DNA from: Eonycteris spelaea
Lineage: Eukaryota > Chordata > Mammalia > Chiroptera > Pteropodidae
Assembly: GCA_003508835.1 (NCBI GenBank)
Contig: PUFA01000012.1
Span: 19,386,001 to 19,450,000, forward strand
Length of the DNA: 64,000 bases
Reading direction: 5' to 3'
Shown here: positions 35,446 to 45,692 of the stretch, piece after piece
Layout: each line of letters begins with the position of its first letter
How positions within the stretch are numbered: position 1 is the first letter of the stretch
Notes under the pieces: generated by a model
Database searches by the model: none
Told to the model about the DNA's origin: nothing
The model's input: the letters and a program-made list of their open reading frames with translations, nothing else
Made by a program: the position numbers and the translations under genes

Positions 35446-35597
35446 AGGGCACCTGTTCCATGTAAACATACTTTTGCAGAGAGGGAACAACAAAAACCCT
35501 TTAGAGTAACTGACTAAGAGAAAAAAAGTTTTTCATTAAAGCATCATTTCACAGTACTGAATTTAAACTTCCTTACATCCTGAAGGATCGAATTTCA

Positions 35598-35785
35598 ATA
35601 CCTCCTTTATGACCCTAGGCAAGTAACTTAAATCATTCTGAGCCTTAGTTTCATTGCTGGTTAAACAGCAGTGATTCTGTTTAACTAACTCACAGTGTTG
35701 CTATAAGGAGCAAACATGTGTGATATTGCCTGACCCAGGAACCCAACCAAAGTAGTGCTTCGCAAATATGCACTATCATAAGGCC
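35598..35785 (+). mobile_element. MIR SINE fragment
   Basis: Sense MIR: 'gaccctaggcaagtaactta', 'aatcattctgagccttagtt' and 'ctcacagtgttgctataagg'. Confidence 0.85.
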
Positions 35786-36286
35786 AAAGGAAATATAATT
35801 GGGCCATGTACACAGAAAGCATGCTAAATTATAGCCTCTCCAATAACCTGGTTAGCTAAGACGTCTAGTTGAAAGGAAACAGTCATCAAAATATACATTT
35901 AATGTATTACCCCATTACAAGCAAGCATGTTATGTTTCCCCGAAATTATCCTCTCCTTCCTTCTCTATCATCTACTCCTGACTCTCAAGATCCAAATCTA
36001 AAAGACTGAAGGTAGAACATGTAGGATTGAAGGGGACTATGGTCCCTCATTACGATTCTCAAAACATGACCTGAAAGAAAGACCAGGAGGTCAAAAAGTG
36101 GAGCCCATGGAGATGACATCACCAAGACTCACAAACTAAATATCTCAAAGACAATTTTCCATTTATTTCTCTCCCTTCTCCCTTTTCCCTGCTCAGACCC
36201 AGGTCTGCCACTGCATACACCTCACCAAACCTACCAGTTTACTTCCAGTTTGTTAACTTATCGCCATTCCAACCTGCCAAATCTAG
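35786..36286. other. Unassigned sequence
   Basis: No gene or repeat recognised. Moderately pyrimidine-rich from 36150. Confidence 0.4.
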
Positions 36287-36289
36287 ATT

Positions 36290-36395
36290 GTCTCATTCAT
36301 TAGTCACTCATTCATTCACTCAGCAAATGTGCCTTTAATATTCTAGGCTATGTAAGGAGTACTAACGTGTGGGAAGATGGTTTATTGAAGAATAT
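36290..36395 (-). mobile_element. L2 LINE 3' end
   Basis: Antisense L2 tail: 'cactcattcattcactcagc', then 'aaatgtgcctttaatattct' and 'aggctatgtaaggagta'. Confidence 0.7.
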
Positions 36396-36506
36396 TCTTG
36401 GCCCCTGGGGATATCTTCGCTTTGATTACCACCCAAAAGGTCTCCAGGCTTCCCTTCTCACCACTATAATCCATCCTCTATGAAAGGCTATTATTATCTT
36501 CCTACT

Positions 36507-36507
<1 letters not shown>

Positions 36508-36537
<30 letters not shown>
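36508..36537. repeat. Poly(A) tract, 30 bp
   Basis: 30 uninterrupted A. No SINE or processed gene copy recognised upstream. Confidence 0.95.
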
Positions 36538-36538
<1 letters not shown>

Positions 36539-36599
36539 CAGCACTGGACTTCTTGAAGTTCTCAGAGTTCCATGCATATGCAAATGTGCATGCCTTTGT

Positions 36600-37405
36600 T
36601 ATTCCCTTTGATTAGACTCCCCTTCTACCCTGACAAGCTTCTTGTAATTTATAAGAAAAATATATGACTACAATTTCTGGGTTACAGTTTCCAAAACTCT
36701 TGGAATTTCCTAAGTGTTGAGAATGATAAAAATGTCTCATTTTGTTAATGAGGTGACTTTTGGAAAACACCAAAGGATCGGGGGTGGTTGGCAGTAGAGT
36801 CAACCATGTGATTAGAGGGTTGGGACTTTCGGTCTCACCCCTGGCCTCCAGGGAAGGGAGAGGGGCTGGAGGTATAGTTTGATCAATCGTAAATGGTTTA
36901 ATCAATCATGCCTATGTGATGAAGCTTTCACTAACCAACCCCTCCACCCACCCCCCCAAAAAAACAGTGGGGTTGGTGAACACATAGAGGTCTCTGGGGA
37001 AGGTGGTGTTCCTAGAGAGGGCATGGAAGCTCCCAGCCCTTGCCCCATACCTTGCCCAATGTATCTCTTCCATTTGGTTCATCCTGAATATTATCATTTT
37101 ATAATAAACCAGTGAGCTAGTAAATAAAATGTTTCTGAGTTCTGTGATCCAATCTAGCAAATAAATTGAACCCAAGGAAGGAGGAGTTCATAGGAACCTC
37201 TGATTTATAGCCAGTCTGTCAGAAGTGCAGGTGATAACCTAGTCTGGTGACTGGTGTCTGAAGTAGAAAGAGGGGCAGTCTTGATGGACTGAGCCCTCAC
37301 CCTGTGGAATCTGATATTATCTCTGGGTAGATAGTATCAGAATGAAGTTGAATTCTCAGACATCCTGCTGGTGTCCAAGAAATGCTTGTTGGTGTGAGGA
37401 AGCCC
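36600..37405 (+). mobile_element. Old high-copy interspersed repeat, family unassigned (LTR-like)
   Basis: The block 'atggtttaatcaatcatgcc', 'ggttggtgaacacatagagg', 'gagggcatggaagctcccag', 'ttataataaaccagtgagct' and 'tagatagtatcagaatgaag' reproduces a repeat I have seen in many placental genomes. The TTATAATAAA stretch at about 37098 could be its polyadenylation region. Open frames in it (36612-36905 minus, 36879-37115 plus, 36912-37175 minus) are fossils at best. Confidence 0.55.
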
Positions 37406-37460
37406 AACACACACACACCACACACACACACACACACACCACACACAACACACACACACA
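37406..37460. repeat. Interrupted (CA)n microsatellite
   Basis: CA run broken by CC and AA interruptions at regular places, so it has units of several lengths. Confidence 0.95.
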
Positions 37461-37464
37461 GGAA

Positions 37465-37725
37465 TTGGGCCCAGGAATACCTTTACTCTTAATCACTGCT
37501 CAAGGCCCTGCCTTTTTCTTTGTTCCCACTGCAAGTTGCACATGCTTCCATTATGCCTATTCTCACAATACATTATGGATAATTGTTCCCTTTTGTTTCA
37601 TCCATCAAACTAAGGGCCTCTTAAGATCAGAATTATCCCTTTATTTCTATTTCCCCAGTGCTCACCCAACAAGTGCTTGGGGCTTAGCAGGTACTCAGTC
37701 AAGGGTAGATGATGAGACATTTCTT
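37465..37725 (+). mobile_element. L2 LINE 3' region
   Basis: Sense L2: 'gcacatgcttccattatgcc', 'gataattgttcccttttgtt', 'gggcctcttaagatcagaat', 'ttccccagtgctcacccaac' and 'tagcaggtactcagtcaagg'. Confidence 0.65.
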
Positions 37726-37865
37726 TTTCCCTCAGAATTTGTTACATGTTTCAACCACTCTAATCACTAACTGTGACAGTTATAATCAGGCCATTGCTTT
37801 ACTTTCACTTGGTATTTGAAGGTATTTGATTTTCTCTCAGGTCCTCTGGGTCCAATTCTCATGTT

Positions 37866-37902
37866 ATCAGCAAGAACAACAGCAACAACGGCAACAACAA
37901 AA
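37866..37902. repeat. (CAA)n-like microsatellite
   Basis: Imperfect CAA/CAG triplets ending in an A run. Confidence 0.8.
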
Positions 37903-38011
37903 AATATGCTCAGATGCCCTAAAGAAAAATACAGACCATCACTTACAGTAACGGCCACACAAGGCAGAATATGTTGCATTATAACTATATCACAAATATT
38001 TCTTTCTCCTC

Positions 38012-38105
38012 TTTCCATTCGTTCATTCAACAAGATTTATTGAGTACTTAATATGTGGAAGGTGTTGTTCTAGGAACTTAAACATTTATAATTGAATATT
38101 TTTTT
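38012..38105 (-). mobile_element. L2 LINE 3' end
   Basis: Antisense L2: 'cattcgttcattcaacaaga', 'tttattgagtacttaatatg' and 'ggtgttgttctaggaactt'. Confidence 0.85.
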
Positions 38106-38732
38106 CTAAATCATGGAGTCCTAAGCAAATGAATGAGCTTCTAGTAGGGTATGCACCAGTGGAGCCTCTGAAACTAAATAATTTTCAAATGTATAAATAC
38201 ATTTTCCTAATAGAGAGAATAGTCTCAGCAGATTCTCAAGAGTCCCTAATTCAAAAAGTTTAGAACCATTGCTCTAAACTCTGCTTGGAACAATACATAT
38301 TTACACCTGAAAAAGTTCCAAGACTTTGCTATTTGCATATAAAAGGAATCTTTATTCTTTATAAAATACTTTGTTCAAATTTCAAGAGATGCACCAAATA
38401 AGTATTCATTTACAAGTGGATCCTTTAAGCGTCTATAAGTCTTTTTTAAAAGGATGTCTGTTTTTTTCCTAGAATATAATAATCTCTACAAGGAAACTGG
38501 TTGCCCTGTTCTGATTTTTTCTCTGTCCTTCCAGACAAAGATCAGTGCCCTGAATGCAGTGAAGACTCCACCACTTACAATCATTTCAGTGCACTTCAAA
38601 GCACAGATCTAAGGGGAGCAAAGTGCCTTATTAAGATGAAAGTGACCCCAAAACACAAACATGATTATAAAATTCTCCTCACTTCCTTTTGCCCCTACAA
38701 GTTCTTAAATGATATGAATATACTTGATAAGA
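38106..38732. other. Unassigned sequence
   Basis: No gene or repeat recognised. The first half of a 147-codon open frame (38501-38944) lies here, and its second half runs through the MIR that follows, which argues against a gene. Confidence 0.4.
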
Positions 38733-38734
38733 AT

Positions 38735-38942
38735 CATGTGGGGGAGGGGGGGGGAAAGAGCTTACCCTTTGGAATCAGACTTAAGGGCCTGGATTCCAGG
38801 CTCTCCTCTCCAGTAATTGTGACCATGCTGGAGATGCCTGAAATTAAGAGGCCTGTTTTCTACCTACAAAATAGATTACTGTTAGAATTCAATGAGACGT
38901 GCCTAACAGGGTGTCTGCCCCATAACAGATGTTTATGGCCAT
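38735..38942 (+). mobile_element. MIR SINE with a G-run at its left edge
   Basis: 'cctttggaatcagacttaag' and 'ggcctggattccaggctctc' are the tRNA-derived head, followed by 'attaagaggcctgttttcta' and a 3' end 'cataacagatgtttatggcc'. A run 'gggggaggggggggg' sits just before it (about 38740-38754). Confidence 0.75.
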
Positions 38943-38944
38943 AA

Positions 38945-39335
38945 TCGGTGCTGCTCACCCAGGGTTTCCAGTTCTCCCCTTTTGCAAACTTTCCTACCCT
39001 CTTCGAATTGAGAGTAGTCACAAGACTTGCTTTGACCAGTGAAATAAAAGCGGAAGTTATCTGTTTCACTCTGAGTGAAGTTTTAAGATTCAGTGTATGA
39101 GTTGCCAATTTCCTTTTCCAATGCTCTGGAGATGGTGGAAGCACATGTTAAGGTGACACCTCAATTATCATGTGTCTCTGAGTAACTTCAGCAAATGGAG
39201 ACACACCAGCCTAAGTTGGACCTACAGCAAGAGCAAGAGATAAACTTTTCTTATATCAAATCCCTGAGATAAGGGCCTTGATACAGTGGCATAATCCAGT
39301 GTATTCTTACCAAATTCGTGCTTGGAAAATATTAG
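38945..39335 (+). mobile_element. MLT1-like LTR (ERVL-MaLR)
   Basis: 'cttgctttgaccagtgaaat' then 'aagcggaagttatctgtttc', 'agattcagtgtatgagttgc' and the later 'gatacagtggcataatccag' follow the order of MLT1-type LTRs. Solo LTR fossil; no internal viral sequence seen nearby. Confidence 0.5.
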
Positions 39336-39785
39336 TTCCTTTGCCTGATTAAGTCTCATTAATTGTACATTTCTTATCACGTTTTGTTCTTAGAAATTAG
39401 TCTAATCAAAAAATGCACTCTGATATAAATAAAATGTTTACGTTTGTTTTCTTGATTGAACGTCTGGGCAAGGAGCATATAATTTATTATGGTTTCTTAA
39501 AATAAAACTTTTATTTGAAGAAAATCCCCATGCTATACACTTTCTAGGTTATCTGGTAATGCTGCTTTTTACTGCTTTCTGAATTTCCAGAAATCAAAAT
39601 CTACCCAGAATTTAATAGCTTCATATTAGAATTAATTATCTGGCTAGATCACTTATCACAGAACTGTAAAGTTAAAGTTGTATGTGTTGGTATAGATATT
39701 TATAGGGGATAATGGAGGGTTATTGTTATCTCCCATTACTAATAGGAGGAATGGAAATCATCAATTTGAGAGGGTAAGCACATTT
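39336..39785. other. Unassigned AT-rich sequence
   Basis: No gene or repeat recognised. Confidence 0.4.
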
Positions 39786-39789
39786 CCCA

Positions 39790-40320
39790 GTTTTCTACTA
39801 CTGCTTAACTATCCCAAAACTTAGCAGGTTAAAATGACGATCATTTTATTGTATCTTATGGGTTTTTAGGTCAAAAATTTGGGAAAGCTCTTCTGGTTGA
39901 GTCTTCTGTTCCATGTGGCATAGATGAGGCCACTCAGTGGTGGTCAGGTGCTGGCTAGTCTGGTCTAGAGAGTATAAGATGGCTTTGCTCACATGCCTGG
40001 CACCTTGGTGGGAAAAGCTGGAGTCAGGGGGCTCATCCAGGTCTGTTAACTGAAGTGCCTATCACAGTCTAAAGGTAGCTGGATTTCTCACGCAGTAGAT
40101 CAAGATTCCCAGAAAGAGTGTTCCAAGATGATCTGCTAGGGTTCTTAGGACCAAGCCTTGAAAGTCCCAGAATAGTATTTCTCCTTGAAATTTATTGGTC
40201 AAAAATGACCAGTTAGGCAATATCCAATTAGCTTATGTGGAGGGAAATTAGATTCTATGTTTCAGTGGGAAGATTAGCAAAACATTTGTAATCATCTTTA
40301 TTATATCATAAAATAGTAAT
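39790..40320 (+). mobile_element. MLT2-like LTR (ERVL)
   Basis: 'actatcccaaaacttagcag' then 'gttaaaatgacgatcatttt', 'cttctgttccatgtggcata', 'agatggctttgctcacatgc' and 'ccttgaaatttattggtca' follow the order of MLT2-type LTRs. Solo, non-coding and diverged. Family name is from recall. Confidence 0.6.
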
Positions 40321-40574
40321 CTCTTGACTGCTTCTCTGATTCCCTAAGATATCATTGGATCCAAAAACCCCGGTCACTACATTAAGCTTTGATGAGCAAA
40401 CAGTAATTCCCTTATACATTTAAATGCCTTCCTTTTAGCTCCAGAGAGTTATCTAGATTTATTTTAAAAACCCCACTATGCTGCATATTTCCTTTCCCAC
40501 CTCCCGCCCCCACCTCTCACTGCCCCCAATGTGCTCTCCACCCTTTCCTTTCTTGTTATAGTCACTTAAAGTCT
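40321..40574. other. Unassigned sequence
   Basis: C-rich patch at 40495-40530. No gene or repeat recognised. Confidence 0.4.
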
Positions 40575-40865
40575 GACCTGTATGGGCTACATCAGTGGCT
40601 CCCTTGCCCTCTATTTTATCCTTGGATGCAGTCAATGGGAGGCACTGGCAGGAGAATAAAGGGCAAAAGGAGAGTGAAAAAAGGTGTTATTCCCCAGCTT
40701 CCTCCCTTCTGGAGGTTGGTCATATTCCTCTAGGTGAGCTGAGGTCACAGTATCTATCAGACATCCTCCTCTAGAATAATAGATATTTTCTCTAATTCCA
40801 ATAACCCCTCCCATTCACATCCCTTCAGGCCTACAAGTGAGAGCAGCTTCAAGGTAAGTAAAAAT
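40575..40865 (+). mobile_element. Probable old interspersed repeat, family unassigned
   Basis: 'tatgggctacatcagtggct', 'gatgcagtcaatgggaggca', 'ctggcaggagaataaagggc' and 'cccttcaggcctacaagtga' resemble a high-copy mammalian repeat whose name I do not recall. Confidence 0.45.
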
Positions 40866-41285
40866 ATAATGCATTCAGGCTTTATTAAAATAATTCAAAA
40901 TTAAATCTATTTGAGGCCTCTTTGATGTTAATGTTGAGCAAAAGCATACTCTTACATGAGTTTTTTTCTTTTAACATCAAAATATTTTTTTGATGAGAGA
41001 TCAATAAGGAAATTACTATTGAATTCACTTCTTGACCCTACATCAAAAAGCAACAACAAAAACACCAACGAAAAGCTGAACAGTAACAGATAAGAAGATT
41101 TGAAATATTTCCTCATTAGAAATAAGAAGATATAAAATATTCCCTCAGTTAGACTACAAACCTGAAATATCTTACCAAGTAATCCCTAAATTTCAGTTTG
41201 ATTGTTTGATTCGACTGAACTTACCAAGCAAACATTTATGAAGTACTACCTGCTGAGCACACAATGAAACCATTTTTTTTTTTAA
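40866..41285. other. Unassigned AT-rich sequence
   Basis: A partial direct repeat (about 41100-41115 and 41125-41140, 'agaagatttgaaatatt' versus 'agaagatataaaatatt') is visible. Nothing else recognised. Confidence 0.4.
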
Positions 41286-41289
41286 CCTC

Positions 41290-41415
41290 TCCCACACTAG
41301 CCTGTGGATACCTCATGGTCCATGGTCTTATTTGCTTTTGTGCCTCCTTTATTAAGCTTTGTGTCTGGCACTTGGTAGATGTTTAATGTTTGTGGAATGA
41401 ATAAATGACGAAGGA
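41290..41415 (+). mobile_element. L2 LINE 3' end
   Basis: 'tttgtgtctggcacttggta', 'gatgtttaatgtttgtggaa' and the tail 'tgaataaatgacgaagg' are the sense L2 3' end. Confidence 0.8.
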
Positions 41416-42150
41416 ATGGATAAGAGAATGTTAACATATACTTAAGAGAAGAAAATGCACGTGATAATCAAAGGTCAGAATTGGGATTATCTTTCTACCT
41501 AGGGAGAAAAAAAGAAAATACAAAACAAAAAGAAACACTTATTATCTAAAGATGACAGTAAACATTGTTCTCTTAGAGTCTTTGAAGCCAATGAAAAGAC
41601 AGTGGGCTATACATCAACACTCCCTTGGCACACAAAGGTTTCACTGTTGCCAATGAGTATTACCCAGTATGACAAAAAAATAAAAATAAAAAATCTATAT
41701 AGATTTCTGCCTGGTAATTCCCAAAGTTCAATTGGCCAGCTACTTGTAAGTCTCATCATAGCATTTAGAATCAGTTTCTTTATTTGAGGTAAAGTAAGTA
41801 CACAGAAATAGAACACCAATCCCCAGTGACTTTTGATTCCCTTTTAAATAAATAGATGGCATTACTGGGGACACAGAATGCTGGTCTTTCCTGTTGAAAT
41901 TCCACAGACAGACACTGCACTCCACAGGAAGCTGTTACTGTCATGGAACAAAGGATGCTCTCATCTCTGAGAAGATTCCTCTAACAGTGTCAAAGGGCCA
42001 AGATATCATTCCTATATCCTCAGATCAGGTCCTAGAAGAGGATGACATGAGGAGGAGGCCAAATGGAACAGAGGATCCAAACGATGAACAGTTTTACTTT
42101 AGAAGGTAGCTACAGACTAGGCGAGGTACCTTGAGCTCTCATCCTACCTT
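41416..42150. other. Unassigned sequence
   Basis: Short overlapping open frames on both strands. No gene or repeat recognised. Confidence 0.4.
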
Positions 42151-42154
42151 TTGC

Positions 42155-42290
42155 CTTCCCTCCCCAGGATACCTTGGGCAAGCCACTCATGTTTTTAGGG
42201 TTCTGCTTCCCCTCCAAAACTGAGAGGTTAGGCTAGATGTTCCCAATGGACTCATCCCAGATCTGCCATACTAAGATCGCAGGTTTCAAA
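42155..42290 (+). mobile_element. MIR SINE fragment
   Basis: 'ataccttgggcaagccactc' and 'ggttctgcttcccctccaaa' then 'actgagaggttaggctagat' are MIR core blocks in sense order. Confidence 0.65.
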
Positions 42291-42845
42291 GAAAGCCTAG
42301 CAATGAAGCACTAATATAATGAGTTTTAATCTTTCCCTGAACTCTCAGCTTTCTCATATACTTTTTAAAATGAGAATTAAAGCACAACAAAGGTCTACAA
42401 CTCAGGTTAAGTCTACTTTCTTCCTCATCACATGTATACACACTCCTTAACTCATCTCTTGGCTTTAAAACTCCAGCTGGATGAAATAGCGAAGTGTGAG
42501 TTAGTCTGAATTCTCAGTGCACCTAGTGACTTGGAGAAAAGTCATTTCATAAACCTAATTAGTGGTATCACAGTCACCTTAAAAGCTACCAAAACCAGAG
42601 TTTCAGAGAAGAAAAGAGAGGCTGGAGCTTCTCAAATGTGTTCTAAGAAGATTTTTAGGTGATCTTGAAAGAATTCCTGTGATTTCAAGTTCTATCTAGC
42701 CTCTGTTCTATGGACTTACTTATTTTTCTTCTTCTCTCCAGAGCTCATCTGAGTATAGGATGAAAAAAAAAAAAAGTCAATCTTCTCCCTGCCAACAATT
42801 CAATGTAATAAGAAAAACAGAAATAAGTAATGATAATGATGATGA
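42291..42845. other. Unassigned sequence
   Basis: No gene or repeat recognised. Ends in a small TGATAA/GATGAT patch (42829-42848). Confidence 0.4.
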
Positions 42846-42849
42846 TGAG

Positions 42850-43120
42850 ATGATATCTGACATTTATGTAGTCCCTAGTAGGAACTAGGCACTATTCTAA
42901 GTGGAATACGCTTTACATATGCTAATCAATTTATTCTTCAGTACGACTCTAAATGACAGAAACTATTATCATCCCCACTGGCAGACAAGGAAGCTGAGGA
43001 TCAAAAAGTTTAAGTAAATTTCTCAAGGTCTCCCAGAGAGCAAGTGGGAGAGCTAGTGTTCAAACCCAGGCAATGTGGTTCCAGAGTCGGGGCTTCCAAC
43101 CCATTATATTGGAAGGCTTC
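42850..43120 (-). mobile_element. MIR SINE, near full length
   Basis: Best MIR in the window: 'gatatctgacatttatgtag', 'ggcactattctaagtggaat', 'tattatcatccccactggca', 'gacaaggaagctgaggatca', 'gtgttcaaacccaggcaatg' and the head 'ttccagagtcggggcttcca', in antisense order. Confidence 0.95.
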
Positions 43121-43705
43121 TCCCAGCATGGGAATCTATTTCAAAGAAATATGGAAGGAATGATTGGAGTAGTCATAAAAGTGGAAAAATGTGTGTGATT
43201 GTTTATCTCTAAGGTCAGTTTAATCTGTATATCTATTTAACAAGGCCAAAACAGCACTTATCTTGTCAAAAGAAATTGGTTCGCAGAGCACAGCATTGAT
43301 TTTTCACCCTAAGAATTCAGCACAGATTAGCAAGAGGTCGAGCCACAAAATGTGCATTCTCTGGGCACTTTATGCAAACTACAGAGCCAGACCACTTGCT
43401 TTAAATCACCATGGCAACCAGAGTCAGTGGTGATACCCCATGTAAACAGACAGGGGAAGGGCTGTCATTAAAATCCTGTTTGTGGTAGGAAGCAGGTATT
43501 TGGAGAGAATCTGTCAGTGGGAGATCTTTCACTTTAGAAAGAAAAACATTCCTGCTTTTGTCAGAACTTTCTGTTCTTAACACAGTTGTTTTTTTCCCTC
43601 CCTGGAAGAGGTTTAAGAGAGATCTTATCTTCTGCTTCCCTTCATAGCTGTACATTTGTAAAATCTATTATGTGCTTACATGTATTTGCATATTAATGTG
43701 CCCAC
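43121..43705. other. Unassigned sequence
   Basis: An 84-codon minus-strand open frame (43401-43655) has no recognised content. No repeat recognised. Confidence 0.4.
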
Positions 43706-43810
43706 ATTTATACATGTATATGCATGTGTATATACACATATAGAGCAAATATACATATACATACATAATATGCACATTCACACGCATCCAACACACATAT
43801 ACACATATTT
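43706..43810. repeat. Degenerate alternating TA/TG/CA tract
   Basis: Alternating purine-pyrimidine sequence with ATACATAT and ATGTATAT units, imperfect throughout. Confidence 0.85.
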
Positions 43811-44875
43811 ACTTCCCAGCATCTCACCATGGTATTCTTAGCTCATGATTTTGATATGACCTGTTCATCTGGAAGCAGATTCAACTGAGAAAGGGCACCA
43901 AGAAACATCTCTTCCCCACCTCTCTTGAGAAAAAGGGCCAACTCAATGTGATCTGATTCATAAGGCTACCACCAGCAGAAGAAAAAACAGTCTCTGCTTG
44001 CTTATTCCTCCCATGCCCCATGCTATGCCAACACGGTCAGGCCTGTCTGCCCACTACGTCCCCTGTCCCCTCAGCTTGTTCAAAAGGGATGCAAGAGAAT
44101 GACCAAGAACCATCATTTTTTCCCAAAAGTTATATCATTAATTTTAGTCATGGTTTTGAAACCATCATCAAATTGAGATTGCAGTCATGGGAGAAGTTGG
44201 CAAAATCTTCCTGCATGAGACAACTGCCTGTTAAATTTTAATTAAATTCTGGAGATTAAATAATGTTGCAGTGTTCTTTTCAACTCTGAATCTAGGAGTC
44301 AAGAGATCCCATTCAAAGTGAGGAGAAATAATAAAGAGCAAAAGTGTCAGCCTGCAGGAAATATGTAGACAAAAGTATAGGCTTTTATGTTGTAGTAAAA
44401 AAGCCCTGGATGACATATAGAAGGCTCGGTCCCTCACGGATCAAGTGACTCAGGCATGAGACTGGTGTTCCCTAGATGTCCAGTCCCTCCACTTTGAGAA
44501 CGAGGGGTTGGATTCAGTTACCTCCTGGTCTCTCACACAGCCACCAACCTGAGCCTAGGTGCTGTTGGCTTCAACCTCTTGTGCTACATTGTCTCATACC
44601 TGGGAAACCTACTCATGCTGCTACTGCAGGCTCCGAATTCCTACACCGCAGAAATAAACACGCTGACATCCATGTCTACAGAGGGGAATTGCAAAGTGAC
44701 CCTGAAAAGGATGGAGTGGCTCTATACCTGTTAATAGCCTAAGATACTTTGTAAAATAAGGAAATCAAGGTGTAGAACTGCATGTCCTTTGTGTTTGTTT
44801 GTGTATACAAGTAGTTATATCTGCATGTATAGACATTTATGTCTAGTATGCATAGGATTTATCACACAAATATAT
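43811..44875. other. Unassigned sequence
   Basis: An 88-codon plus-strand open frame (44476-44742) has no recognised domain. No repeat recognised with confidence. Confidence 0.4.
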
Positions 44876-44879
44876 ACCA

Positions 44880-45115
44880 GGTTATAAGAAAATGGCATAC
44901 GAATGAGTGTAATCATTACAGCATGACTTGTAACAGCCAAAATAAATGAATAAATGAATGACAGGATTGGAATATCCACTGATAAGGGGCAGGTAAAATA
45001 GATTATAACTTATCTGTGCAATGCATCTGTGACAAAGAATGAAATAGACTTGCAATGTTGATATAAAAAGACTTCTAAAGATAGGTTGTTAGGTAAAAAT
45101 AAAAACCTTATTAAA
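44880..45115 (+). mobile_element. L1 LINE 3' fragment
   Basis: 'cattacagcatgacttgtaa' then 'cagccaaaataaatgaataa', 'gtgcaatgcatctgtgacaa' and 'gaatgaaatagacttgcaat' are in L1 sense 3' order. Diverged. Confidence 0.65.
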
Positions 45116-45233
45116 TTGTCATTATTTGTCTATTTTAGAAAACAATCCCTCTTTCATTTCTCTCACGTTTTCCCCTCTCTTATATAGCATTCAATCCTTC
45201 AAATATAGAAATACTCCAATTTATAGCTGAAAT

Positions 45234-45692
45234 CTCTTTAAAGTTCAAAATATCCTGCATATTCTTGGAATTCTAAAGTCTCCCACCTAAATATTTATCA
45301 AGTTACAGTTTGGTCAGTAATTCAAAACCAACACCTTATGAATGAGTAAAACTTAATTCAAACGGTGGTAGGCATGCTAAGGGTAAAGTCACCTTCAACC
45401 CCCTATATCTGACGTGATCATTCCTTGGATTTAAGAACAAGGAAGAATAGAGTTACATAGGTCTTTGCCCTGGATCTTTTCCTTCACATCTGAGGAGCCG
45501 AGGGAACATTCCTGGATGTCAGAGATACTGATATGAAACCGTGTTTTCTAGGAGGAAACTGAACAAAGCTGTTGCAGCCACACTCTCCATTGAAGACGAG
45601 AGCCACACAGAATCCTTGGAACCAGCTGAATTACACCAGTCTGTCTAATGTGTCCGATGACAGTCACTGTGTCTTCAGGCCACATATTACTG
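45234..45692 (+). repeat. Duplicated segment, copy A (459 bp)
   Basis: Aligns in direct orientation with 48281-48685. Shared landmarks: 'ctctttaaagttcaaaatat' at the start, 'gtggtaggcatgctaaggg', 'cattccttggatttaagaac', 'cagagatactgatat' and 'tactg' at the end. By eye a core of about 160 bp is near 88% identical. Copy A keeps about 36 bp (about 45589-45625) that copy B lacks. I do not recognise it as a named repeat and it contains no long open frame. Confidence 0.9.

Noticed and set aside
38501..38944. 147-codon open frame
   Set aside because: Its second half is read through a MIR SINE, so it is not an ancestral coding sequence. No splice or codon evidence.
9050..40320. Endogenous retrovirus with internal genes
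   Set aside because: Only solo LTR-like fossils (about 9050, 38945 and 39790) are seen. No gag, pol or env-like frame lies next to them.
44476..44742. 88-codon open frame
   Set aside because: No domain or family resemblance, in sequence rich in short dispersed patches. Not distinguishable from chance.
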